This document shows, in pieces, positions 23,873 to 32,073 of a stretch of DNA of 64,000 bases (position 1 is the stretch's first letter; every line of letters begins with the position of its first letter). Made by a program: the position numbers and the translations under genes. The stretch covers positions 1 through 64,000 of the forward strand of contig CAZMBE010000014.1 in assembly GCA_964564625.1 (NCBI GenBank), written 5' to 3'. Under the pieces are notes generated by a model. That model had not been told where the DNA came from, did no database searches, and worked only from the letters and a program-made list of their open reading frames with translations. This DNA is from UBA2185 sp964564625 (GTDB taxonomy: Bacteria > Desulfobacterota > Syntrophia > Syntrophales > UBA2185).

Positions 23873-25447
23873 ATGATGAAAACAAAAAAAACCGCCGTTG
23901 TGTCTGCCATCGATTTCAATCCCCAGTTCCAGCGTGCCCTGGATATTATGGAGAAGACCCACAGGAACGTCTTCATTACAGGTCGGGCGGGGACGGGGAA
24001 ATCCACCCTCCTCAATTATTTCTGTGACCATACGGGTAAGAAGGCCGTTATCCTCGCCCCGACGGGCGTGGCAGCGATCAATGTGGGGGGCCAGACCATT
24101 CATTCCTTCTTCGGGTTCAAGCCCGATGTGACCCTGCGGGCCATCCGTAAAAAATATCGTGATGAAAAAAAGAATATATATAGAAAGCTGGAGGCAATCG
24201 TCATCGACGAGATCTCCATGGTGCGGGCGGATCTTTTAGACTGCGTGGATAAGTTCCTCCGCCTCAACGGGCCTGATGAAACGCTTCCCTTCGGTGGCGT
24301 CCAGATGATCTTTATCGGTGACCTCTACCAGCTTCCTCCTGTGGTGACGGGTCACGAGAGGGAAATTTTCCGGGAACACTACACGACTCCCTACTTTTTC
24401 GGCGCGAAAGTGTTCCAGGAACTGGAATGGGAATTCATCGAACTGGAGAAGATCTACCGCCAGAAAGACGATGAATTTATCCGCCTCCTGAATGCCATCC
24501 GCAACCGCACCGTGACCGATGATGATCTGAGCCTGTTCAATCAGCGCTTTGCTCCCAGCTTCGCCGCCCCCCCCGACGATTTTTACATTTATCTCACCAC
24601 AACGAACGAAATGGCAGACCGTCTCAATGAGGAAGAGCTTGCGAAGTTGCCCGGTAGGGCCCGGTCTGTCTATGGCATCATTGAAGGTGATTTCGGGAAG
24701 GAATACCTGCCCACGGCATTGGAACTCACACTCAAGAAGGACGCCCAGATCATGCTCCTCAATAACGATGCAGCGGGACGATGGGTGAACGGAACCGTGG
24801 GAAAAATGATGGGCATCAAGAAGGATGAAGAGGGCGAGGACGTAATCCAGGCCAGGCTGGATAACGGCAAAAAAGTGGAAATTACCCCCTACACCTGGGA
24901 GATCTTTCGTTTTTTTCTCAAAAAAGGAGAGCTTTCCTCCGAATCTGTCGGATCATTTACCCAGTTTCCCGTGAGGCTTGCCTTTGCCGTCACGATTCAT
25001 AAAAGCCAGGGGAAGACCTTTGAAAGGGCCGTCATCGACGTGGGGAAGGGCACCTTCGCCCACGGGCAGATGTATGTAGCCCTTTCCCGCTGCACGAGCC
25101 TGGAGGGCATCGTTCTGATGAAGCCCATACGAAAGAATCACGTTCTTATGGACTGGCAGGTATTGAAATTCCTGACGCGCTGCCAGTACGACCGGGCTGA
25201 ACGGCAATTGCCCCGGGAAAAGAAAATACGGCTCCTCGAGACGGCCATCATGAAGAGACAGACCCTGGAAATTGTGTACCTGAAGGCAAAGGACGAGAAG
25301 TCCCGCCGCCTCATCAAACCCCTCGCCGTCGGCGGCATGGAGTACAATGGTCATCCTTTTATGGGTCTGGAAGCACTGTGTATGATGCGACGGGAAAAGC
25401 GGATCTTCAACGTGGATAAGATCCTGGAAATTGGTGTTGCTACGTAA
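23873..25447 (+). CDS. PIF1-type helicase with C-terminal WYL domain
   Basis: 524 residues. Walker A GRAGTGKST (about 37-45), LAPTGVAAINVGG, Walker B VIDEISM, FIGDLYQLPPV and a C-terminal AVTIHKSQGKTF plus YVALSRCTSLEGI follow the PIF1/RecD-like superfamily 1B order, so it should unwind DNA (or G-quadruplex) 5' to 3' with ATP. Residues about 455-520 (TLEIVYLKAKDEKSRRLIKPLAVG, FMGLEALCMMRREKRIFNVDKI) match a WYL domain, a ligand- or nucleic-acid-sensing module. The fusion suggests the helicase is switched by a bound effector. No Shine-Dalgarno is obvious. It sits just beyond the integrase remnant. Confidence 0.85.
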   Translation: MMKTKKTAVVSAIDFNPQFQRALDIMEKTHRNVFITGRAGTGKSTLLNYFCDHTGKKAVILAPTGVAAINVGGQTIHSFFGFKPDVTLRAIRKKYRDEKKNIYRKLEAIVIDEISMVRADLLDCVDKFLRLNGPDETLPFGGVQMIFIGDLYQLPPVVTGHEREIFREHYTTPYFFGAKVFQELEWEFIELEKIYRQKDDEFIRLLNAIRNRTVTDDDLSLFNQRFAPSFAAPPDDFYIYLTTTNEMADRLNEEELAKLPGRARSVYGIIEGDFGKEYLPTALELTLKKDAQIMLLNNDAAGRWVNGTVGKMMGIKKDEEGEDVIQARLDNGKKVEITPYTWEIFRFFLKKGELSSESVGSFTQFPVRLAFAVTIHKSQGKTFERAVIDVGKGTFAHGQMYVALSRCTSLEGIVLMKPIRKNHVLMDWQVLKFLTRCQYDRAERQLPREKKIRLLETAIMKRQTLEIVYLKAKDEKSRRLIKPLAVGGMEYNGHPFMGLEALCMMRREKRIFNVDKILEIGVAT

Positions 25448-25605
25448 TAACGTATATCAATTCCATTCGGTTGCCCTTTTGTTGAGGGAAATTGGGAGGG
25501 ATTTCGCAAAGGAGACCTCTGCACCCCCTCCAGAGGGGGACAATCAAATGTCGCGCCCCTTAATAACGAGGGTGAGTAAATCTATGTTCGTAGAAAAAGC
25601 ATTTT

Positions 25606-26490
25606 ATGAAAAACTATCTCGTTCGGGTTATCAGCAAATCATTGAATGTCGTGGGACTGGCCTGTGTGACGACCGATCTTGTCAATGAAGCCTGCCGCCT
25701 GCACGGCACTTCCGCGACAGCCTCCGCAGCCCTGGGAAGGGCCCTCACCGGAGGGGCGTTGATGGCGGCGCTCTTGAAGGAAGGTCAGCGGCTGGCACTC
25801 AAGATGGAAGCCGATGGACCCCTCAAGAAAATTATCGTGGAGGCGGAAAGCGCCGGTACTGTCCGTGGATTTGTCGGAGTGCCTGATGTCGACGTGCCGC
25901 TCAAAGAGATGAAACTTGATGTGTCCGGTGCACTTGGTCGGGAAGGATTCCTGACGGTCATCAAGGATTTTGGCTTGGAGAAGCCATACAGCGGCATAGT
26001 AAAACTCAGAACCGGCGGGATTGCGGAGGACATTGCCTACTATTTAACCGAATCCGAGCAGATTCCCTCCGGTGTTGGACTTGGTGTTTTTGTGGAACCG
26101 ACGGGGGTTATAAGCGCTGCCGGCGGCTTCCTGATCCAGACGCTTCCCCCGTCCGATGAAGCAATGGTGGACAAGCTGGTTACCCGACTTGAGGGCATGC
26201 CTCCGGTCACGCAGAATCTGCGTTCCGGGAAATCACCCGAAGATATGCTGGATATCATTTTTGAGAGGATACCCTATCACATCCTGGAAAAGAGAGAACT
26301 CGTCCTGAAGTGCACGTGCAGCAGAGAAAGAATCGAGCGTGTCCTCATTTCCCTCGGGAAAAAAGAAATCGCCGACATGATTGCCGTGCACGGTGAGGCA
26401 GATGTGGACTGCGAATTCTGCCGCACTCGATATCACTTTACCCGGGAGGAGCTTGAACAGCTCTTACAAGAAATGGGGAGTACTCATTAA
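25606..26490 (+). CDS. hslO: Hsp33 redox-regulated chaperone
   Basis: 294 residues. The N-terminal domain (LVRVISKSLNVVGLACVTTDLV; LGRALTGGALMAALLK; GTVRGFVG) and the C-terminal zinc switch with CTC (about 247-249) and CEFC (about 278-281) are diagnostic of HslO. Oxidation releases zinc and activates holdase function. The Shine-Dalgarno is weak. The 158 bp upstream (25448-25605) contain a CCCCCTCcagAGGGGG hairpin. It converges with the small ORF 26487-26762, overlapping by 4 bp. Confidence 0.95.
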   Translation: MKNYLVRVISKSLNVVGLACVTTDLVNEACRLHGTSATASAALGRALTGGALMAALLKEGQRLALKMEADGPLKKIIVEAESAGTVRGFVGVPDVDVPLKEMKLDVSGALGREGFLTVIKDFGLEKPYSGIVKLRTGGIAEDIAYYLTESEQIPSGVGLGVFVEPTGVISAAGGFLIQTLPPSDEAMVDKLVTRLEGMPPVTQNLRSGKSPEDMLDIIFERIPYHILEKRELVLKCTCSRERIERVLISLGKKEIADMIAVHGEADVDCEFCRTRYHFTREELEQLLQEMGSTH

Positions 26491-26762
26491 GTGCGGATGG
26501 ACCAGGCGTTGAAAAGGGTGAGATACCGGAGGAGAAAGACCTCCCCGTCGGTTGTCTTTACCTTGAAGTAGTCTATTTCCGGCCTGGTCGGATCGATGCC
26601 TTCCTCGTACCAGCGGTCGATAATCTCCGCCACTTCCCGCCGTTGCCCCTGATAGGTAAAGGCGAAAGGACGCTCGTTGGCCTTGTAGCCGCTGTAGCAT
26701 TCGACCTCTATGCGCTCGTAGGGGGCTGGCTTGATATCCCGTGATTTTCCTTTCACCATCAT
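26487..26762 (-). CDS. Small hypothetical protein, possibly leaderless
   Basis: 91 residues, start MMVKGKSRDIKPAPYERIEV, with conserved-looking FAFTYQGQRREVAEIIDRWYEEGI and DYFKVKTTDGEVFLLRYLTLFNAWSI. I know similar small proteins in Deltaproteobacteria but no function. There is no Shine-Dalgarno; instead TATAAT (minus strand, 26771-26766) ends four bases before the first ATG, so transcription would begin at or near the start codon, giving a leaderless mRNA. Confidence 0.7.
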   Translation of the reverse strand: MMVKGKSRDIKPAPYERIEVECYSGYKANERPFAFTYQGQRREVAEIIDRWYEEGIDPTRPEIDYFKVKTTDGEVFLLRYLTLFNAWSIRT

Positions 26763-26846
26763 GCAATTATACTATATGCTGAAGGGGTGATTGTCCAGGG
26801 GCAAAAGGAGAGACTGTTGAAAAACGCGCGCCTCGCATCTGAACAC

Positions 26847-26863
26847 CCCGTATCAGGTACGGG
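26847..26863. repeat. CCCGTA-TCAGG-TACGGG hairpin
   Basis: Six-base perfect arms with a 5-nt loop, in a 283-bp gap (26763-27045) that otherwise holds only repeats. Short palindromes of this CCCGTATCGGGTACGGG type are dispersed in related genomes. Confidence 0.4.
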
Positions 26864-26900
26864 ACAAGCTTGTGAGCACTCTCTGAAAAACTGCACCTCG

Positions 26901-26983
26901 TGTCATTGTGAGGAGCGAAGCGACGTGACAATCTTATTACTTATCTAGAGCTTACAAGATTTCTCCCTTCGATTGAAATGACA
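26901..26983. repeat. GTCATTG(C)GAGGAGCGAAGCGAC palindromic repeat
   Basis: Starts TGTCATTGTGAGGAGCGAAG and ends GATTGAAATGACA, with TGTCATT pairing with AATGACA and AATCTT pairing with AAGATT inside. This is the widely dispersed GTCATTGCGAGGAGCGAAGCGAC repeat family of bacterial genomes. No gene lies in it. Confidence 0.6.
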
Positions 26984-27045
26984 AAACGGGAATTTTTCAT
27001 CACCTTCAAAAGAGATCATGACATTTTCATGTTGATGGTCATCAT

Positions 27046-27837
27046 ATGGGAACGAAAAGCATAGTACACGGTGACGGGACAGCAAAGACTCAATACGATC
27101 CTGTGAAAAGAGCGGAGGAGACGGCAATTATCGTCTGCAGGGGCGACATGAGACGATACTACCGCTTTCGGCCGGCCCGGTTTTACGGCGGCATCGCCAC
27201 GGCGGACTGTGTGGGATGCTGCCTGCGCTGCCTGTTCTGCTGGTCCTGGCACCAGGTAGTGCGTTCCGAACAATATGGCCAGTTCTACTCCCCCCGGGAG
27301 GTTGCCGGGAGGATCATGAGTATCGTCCAGAAAAACAAATTTCGCCGGGTGAGAATCAGCGGGAACGAACCGACGCTCGCACGGGAGCACCTGCTGAAAG
27401 TCCTTGAACTTATCCCGAAAGACCTTCTCTTTATCCTCGAAACCAATGGAATTCTCATCGGAAATGACCGGACATATGCAGACGACCTTGCCGCATTTGG
27501 AAATGTCCACGTGCGTGTCAGTATCAAAGGCTGTACTGGGGAGGAATTTACCGCCTTGACCGGTGCGGAGGCGAAGGGTTTCGATCTCCAGATCAAAGCC
27601 CTGGAGAATCTCCACCTCGCAGATGTGAGCGCGAATCCCGCGGTGATGGTGAGCTTTTCCTCGAAGGAAAGCATCATGTCGCTTTGTTCCCGGCTCGGCG
27701 CAATCAACCGGGCGTTCCGCAATATCGAGACCGAGGAACTGGTGCTATACGGCGATGTGGAAGAGCGGTTAAGAAGAGCCCGCCTCGCCTACAAGGCCGC
27801 TTTTGCGCCGTCGTGCATCCCGCCCGAACAGGTGTGA
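27046..27837 (+). CDS. Radical SAM protein
   Basis: 263 residues. The cluster motif is in ADCVGCCLRCLFCWSWH: C-x3-C-x2-C (CCLRCLFC) binding a 4Fe-4S cluster, preceded by an extra Cys. RVRISGNEPTLAREHLLKVLELI is the SAM-contacting GxEP-type motif and FILETNGILIG the third strand, as in the pyruvate-formate-lyase-activating-enzyme-like branch. The substrate is unknown. No clear Shine-Dalgarno; an internal ATG about 35 codons later is possible but would still precede the cluster. It converges with the 27847 gene. Confidence 0.85.
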   Translation: MGTKSIVHGDGTAKTQYDPVKRAEETAIIVCRGDMRRYYRFRPARFYGGIATADCVGCCLRCLFCWSWHQVVRSEQYGQFYSPREVAGRIMSIVQKNKFRRVRISGNEPTLAREHLLKVLELIPKDLLFILETNGILIGNDRTYADDLAAFGNVHVRVSIKGCTGEEFTALTGAEAKGFDLQIKALENLHLADVSANPAVMVSFSSKESIMSLCSRLGAINRAFRNIETEELVLYGDVEERLRRARLAYKAAFAPSCIPPEQV

Positions 27838-27846
27838 ACCCCTTAT

Positions 27847-28104
27847 TTATTCCGCTGGTTCTTCAGGGAGACGCTTCAGATTCTTCAAATAGCGCTGGAG
27901 ATTGAATTCTTGCTTGTGCTTTAATGCGTGGTAGACCTCCACGCAGACAGCCTGGGCAATATAGATCTTGGCATTATCCTCTGATATACCTCCAGAAATC
28001 AGCCTTTTTAGTGTCTCTCTTGTTTCCGGTGGGTCGTTTGCTTCAAGTTGATTGTCGACCACTTCGAGAAATGCCCGTTTCAGATGTGGGTTTGGTTTTT
28101 TCAT
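27847..28104 (-). CDS. Conserved small hypothetical protein
   Basis: 85 residues from ATG 28104, with GAAGGGGAAT directly upstream. The text KPNPHLKRAFLEVVDNQLEANDPPET and GISEDNAKIYIAQAVCVEVYHALK resembles a common uncharacterised helical family in anaerobes. No motif suggests a function. Ends 10 bp from the convergent radical SAM gene. Confidence 0.7.
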   Translation of the reverse strand: MKKPNPHLKRAFLEVVDNQLEANDPPETRETLKRLISGGISEDNAKIYIAQAVCVEVYHALKHKQEFNLQRYLKNLKRLPEEPAE

Positions 28105-28184
28105 ATTCCCCTTCTTCTTTGTAAATACCAAGGTGGTCACATTTTCATAATTTTAGAAAAGCCGAACGCACTGTATTTTTCGCG

Positions 28185-29084
28185 TCACGGATGTTTCAGA
28201 AAATCAAGGACCTTTTTATTTACTACATCCGCCTGCACAAATGTTAAGTCATGACCGGCGCCAGGAATGATTTCTGCTTTTATCCGGGGCGCCGCCTTAT
28301 TGAGGCGCTGTATGGCTTTCCGGGCGGAATAGAGTTTTTCGTTCTCTCCGACTAAATAAAGGACAGGTATGGAGATGCTCTGTAATACTTTATCTTTTAA
28401 GACCTTCGGATACACCATGAGTTTTGGCTTAAAGCACCGCATCGCCAGGAACGCTTCGTCTGCCATTTCTTCCGCCATCATCCGGCCGGCTTCATCTTTG
28501 CGCACCAAATCCTCTGCCAGCCAGTACATAAAATTTCTGGCAAAGGCGCGGTGAGGCAAAAAACCAACTACGGCACGCATAAACCATACCGGTCGCAGGG
28601 GTAATACGGTAAACGCAGGGGCCAGGAGGACAATTTTATCGAGACGCTTGGGGAAGCGGAGCGCGTAATGGCAGGTCAGCCATCCACCGTACGACAGGCC
28701 CATAAGGTTGATAGCGTTTCCCAGTTCAAGAGCGCGAAACAACTCGTCGAGCCAGTGGGTAAAATCATCCGGGCTTTTGATTGGGCGCGTATATACACTG
28801 CGCCCATAGTCATAAATATTGTCTACCGCGTAGGTCGTAAAAAATCCCGATAACGCTTCAATATTTGGTATCCACTGCAGTGAATTGCCGCTGCTTCCAT
28901 GCATGAGCACCAGCGGCGGAGCGCCGGCCGGCCCGCTAATCCGCACGAATGTATGACCGTATGAAGTATCTACCATCCTGGTTTCCGATGGGACCGGCCA
29001 CTTCTGCGACCTCATATCATACAATCGGAGATACTGCTCTCGCGCTTTCGCTGATCGGAAAGGATGATATGGCGTCACTTCCAT
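28185..29084 (-). CDS. Alpha/beta-fold hydrolase
   Basis: 299 residues from ATG 29084 (AAAGGA eight bases upstream; the ATG three codons earlier is too close). LVLMHGSSGN (oxyanion, about 66), GLSYGGW (nucleophile Ser, about 133), LYLVGENEKLY (acid) and GAGHDLTF (His, about 277) give a complete triad. It is likely an esterase or haloalkane/epoxide-like hydrolase; substrate unknown. The next gene on this strand is separated by 80 bp. Confidence 0.82.
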   Translation of the reverse strand: MEVTPYHPFRSAKAREQYLRLYDMRSQKWPVPSETRMVDTSYGHTFVRISGPAGAPPLVLMHGSSGNSLQWIPNIEALSGFFTTYAVDNIYDYGRSVYTRPIKSPDDFTHWLDELFRALELGNAINLMGLSYGGWLTCHYALRFPKRLDKIVLLAPAFTVLPLRPVWFMRAVVGFLPHRAFARNFMYWLAEDLVRKDEAGRMMAEEMADEAFLAMRCFKPKLMVYPKVLKDKVLQSISIPVLYLVGENEKLYSARKAIQRLNKAAPRIKAEIIPGAGHDLTFVQADVVNKKVLDFLKHP

Positions 29085-29421
29085 GAACACCATCCTTTCA
29101 TAGGCAATGACTCCTCAGTAGTATCTCTGTGAGAACAGTGCATACTGTGGCTCTTATGACCATGGCTGCAAAACAGATCATCAGCCCGGCATACACAAGG
29201 ATCGGTATGGCGCATGACGGGCATTGCTCCGGCGAAATATCAGGTGGCTGGTATAGCTGAGGAGTCCCGCAATCCCAACTGCTGCTGAAGTGATAGCACT
29301 GAACGCGGCTTTGAGATTGTTATCGGGCAGTCTGCCGCAGCCGAAGAAGAGGCCTTCGATGCCGATGACACGTGCTATCACAGCGCGTCTATCCGTGCGG
29401 TATGGCGAATCCTGAAACACT
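29085..29421. other. 337-bp gap
   Basis: Holds one minus-strand GTG ORF of 79 codons (29181-29420) that starts one base after the phosphorylase stop and includes a hydrophobic stretch (AAFSAITSAAVGIAGLLSYTSHLIF). There is no Shine-Dalgarno or recognised domain; it may be the remains of a membrane-protein gene. Confidence 0.35.
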
Positions 29422-31560
29422 CTATCCTATGTCAGTTGAGGTGGCGCTGGCCGCAGGCAGATAAGCTCGCTCGGCGTAATCTTTCACCATACGATCCGCG
29501 CTAAAACGCCAGCCGAGATTCTGGATCGCATGCTTCATCCTCTTCACCCAGTGATGAGGAATACCGCCTGCATCCCTCTCGTAGTAGAGTGGGATCACTT
29601 CTTTCTCAAGTGTTTCATAAAGGTATTCGGCGTCCCTCTGGTATTGTACAGCCTGATCGTTGTGCATACCGCCGTGACCGATAGCAAAACCACTCTTGCC
29701 GTCGTATGCTTCATTCCACCAGCCGTCGAGAACCGAAAGGTTCAAACCCCCGTTAAGAAGCACCTTCTGACCGCTCGTGCCGCACGCCTCCAGGGGACGT
29801 CGCGGAGTGTTCAGCCACACATCGACCCCCTGAACAAGATGGCGGGCCACGTTATAATCGTAGTTTTCGACGAACACTACTCTCATCCTGTAGGAGCGGT
29901 TGTAGCTGTACTGGGCAATTCTCTGCAGTAATCGCTTGCCATCGTCGTCACGTGGGTGGGCCTTCCCGGCAAACACGATCTGGATAGGTCGTTGCGGGTC
30001 TTCAATTAATTTCGCCAGGCGCTCGGGTTGAGATAAAATCAGGTCTCCCCGCTTATACGTTGCAAACCTCCTGGCGCAACCGATGGTGAGCACATCCGGT
30101 TCGAGAATCTGATCAATCTGTTTGATCGTTTCGCGATGGCCCAGTCGTTCTGACTGCAACTGCAAGCGCCGGCGGACAAAGCGTATGAGACGCATCTTCA
30201 GACTCTGATGTGTCTCCCACAACTCTCCGTCATCGATCTCGGCGACTTTTTCCCAGAAATCAGGGTACGCCATTCGTGTCGGCCAATCCTGGCCAAGACG
30301 GGTTCCAAACAATTGGTACATTTGGGGAGCCAGCCATGACAGCACGTGCACCCCATTGGTAATATGGCCGATAGGAACATCTGCCTCGGGCCGTGTCGGC
30401 CACAGGGAATTCCACATGAGGCGACTGACCGTTCCGTGAATTGCCGAGACGCCGTTCGCCCTGCGTGAGGTCTTCAAAGCCAGGACAGTCATGCAAAAGG
30501 GTTCTGAACTGTCACGTGGATTGACGCGTCCCAGGGCCATAAAATCATCGTGAGACATCCCCATTTTTTCCCGGAAGGCGCCTAAATGCTCTTCGACCAG
30601 ATCCGGAGAGAATCGATCGTGACCGGCGGCAACAGGGGTATGCGTCGTGAAAACGGTGTACAGAGACACGCGTCGATGTGCGCGATGAAACGGGATCTGG
30701 TCGTACTCCATGATCCGCCGGATCTCTTCGAGGATCGCAAAGGCGCTGTGCCCCTCGTTTAAATGCAGCACTCCGGCGGAAATGTTCAGCGCTTGCAGGA
30801 TGCGTGCACCGCCAATACCCAGCAGTAGTTCTTGCCGAATGCGTATTCTATTGTCGCCGCCGTAAAGCCGGGAAGTCAATTCACGATCTTCGGTTGAGTT
30901 GCCTTCGACATTGGAATCGAGAAGCAGCAGACGAACACGCCCCACCTGGACCTGCCAGACCCCGGCCATAAGGAAGCCGTTCCGGGTATCAATTCGTATA
31001 ATCAAGGGTTGTCCACTCGAATCCATAACTTTTTGAAACGGCAACTTGTTGATATCGAGGTTGACGTAATGTTCTTCCTGCCATCCTTCTTTATTCAGAC
31101 GCTGACTGAAATAACCCTGCTGGTAGAGAAGCCCGATTCCAATTAAAGGAATTCCCAGGTCGGAGGCGCTTTTTAGATGGTCGCCTGACAGAATGCCTAA
31201 TCCGCCGGAGTAAATCGGCAACGATTCGTGCAGGCCGAACTCAGCGGAAAAGTAGATTACCGGCCGTTTGTTTAAATTGCCGCAGTGTGTGCCTCCCCAT
31301 GTCCTGCCCTTTTCAACATACTCATTCAGCCGCCGGAAGGCATAGTTTATTCTGCTGTGGAGCACCAGCGCAGAGGCTCGTTCCTCGATTTGTTCCGGAG
31401 TGATCTGGCTCAGAAACTCAATAGGGTTATGGTCAACCTGGCGCCAGAGCTGTGGATGCAAGTCACTGAAAAGGCCTATTACCTCTGGATGCCAAGTCCA
31501 CCAGAGATTCTGAGCCAGTGCAAGCAGACGTTCATGTAAACGGATTTCCGATGCTGCCAT
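29422..31560 (-). CDS. glgP: Alpha-glucan (maltodextrin/glycogen) phosphorylase
   Basis: 712 residues, starting at ATG 31560 after AAGGAGGCTTACTC. It begins with the LAQNLWWTWHPE block of the GT35 subgroup that carries a DUF3417 N-terminal domain, then AEFGLHESLPIYSGGLGILSGDHLKSASDLG, LNEGHSAFA, TTHTPVAAGHDRF, GCARRFATYKR and the pyridoxal-phosphate region PRRPLEACGTSGQKVLLNGG. In GT35 enzymes the PLP Lys lies in this region (EASGTSxxK-like, here EACGTSGQK). It releases glucose-1-phosphate from storage glucan. It is 12 bp after lapA. Confidence 0.93.
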   Translation of the reverse strand: MAASEIRLHERLLALAQNLWWTWHPEVIGLFSDLHPQLWRQVDHNPIEFLSQITPEQIEERASALVLHSRINYAFRRLNEYVEKGRTWGGTHCGNLNKRPVIYFSAEFGLHESLPIYSGGLGILSGDHLKSASDLGIPLIGIGLLYQQGYFSQRLNKEGWQEEHYVNLDINKLPFQKVMDSSGQPLIIRIDTRNGFLMAGVWQVQVGRVRLLLLDSNVEGNSTEDRELTSRLYGGDNRIRIRQELLLGIGGARILQALNISAGVLHLNEGHSAFAILEEIRRIMEYDQIPFHRAHRRVSLYTVFTTHTPVAAGHDRFSPDLVEEHLGAFREKMGMSHDDFMALGRVNPRDSSEPFCMTVLALKTSRRANGVSAIHGTVSRLMWNSLWPTRPEADVPIGHITNGVHVLSWLAPQMYQLFGTRLGQDWPTRMAYPDFWEKVAEIDDGELWETHQSLKMRLIRFVRRRLQLQSERLGHRETIKQIDQILEPDVLTIGCARRFATYKRGDLILSQPERLAKLIEDPQRPIQIVFAGKAHPRDDDGKRLLQRIAQYSYNRSYRMRVVFVENYDYNVARHLVQGVDVWLNTPRRPLEACGTSGQKVLLNGGLNLSVLDGWWNEAYDGKSGFAIGHGGMHNDQAVQYQRDAEYLYETLEKEVIPLYYERDAGGIPHHWVKRMKHAIQNLGWRFSADRMVKDYAERAYLPAASATSTDIG

Positions 31561-31572
31561 GAGTAAGCCTCC

Positions 31573-31815
31573 TTATTGCAATTGTTTAGGGTATTCAGTA
31601 TCAAGGGATTCAGTCTTCTTTTTTTGATAAGACAAATAGCTATGTAAGAACCAGCCAACAGTAAATCCGATAACAAGCGTAAAAAATATCAGGAGCGCCC
31701 GGGACATGGAGATGCTCCATAAAAGAAACGTCACCTCAACTGCGGCGACGTTTTGTGTAAGGAATATAACGGCAAGGCTGACAAGGATAATAAGCAGTAT
31801 TAATTTAAAATTCAT
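31573..31815 (-). CDS. LapA-domain small membrane protein
   Basis: 80 residues with two membrane helices (about 4-24 and 38-62; TQNVAAVEVTFLLWSISMSRALLIFFTLVIGFTVGW) and a charged tail. This is the LapA/DUF1049 layout; in E. coli LapA works with LapB in LPS assembly. No lapB-like gene is present here and the partner is glgP, 12 bp downstream. GGGAGGTGGATAG precedes the start. Confidence 0.88.
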   Translation of the reverse strand: MNFKLILLIILVSLAVIFLTQNVAAVEVTFLLWSISMSRALLIFFTLVIGFTVGWFLHSYLSYQKKKTESLDTEYPKQLQ

Positions 31816-32073
31816 CTATCCACCTCCCGTTAGATGATGGGCTACATAGTGCACCGTCTTCCATGGTATGGTTAGGGTTTCTCTATGTATTCATATCAAC
31901 GATTTAATTGGCAATTAATGGTAACTATGCACGGTATCTCATGTATTGTCAATTGATTAATAATAGAGAAGCTTGTCAAAAATTATACATGAGATCAAAA
32001 ATACTTTACAATTATGATGAAAGAGGATAATTTTACACCCGCCTCGCGGCGGCAAATCCGGAAGGGACATCTA

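Noticed and set aside
29181..29420. 79-codon minus-strand ORF after the glucan phosphorylase
   Set aside because: GTG start without ribosome site and no recognised family; kept only as a note in the gap entry.
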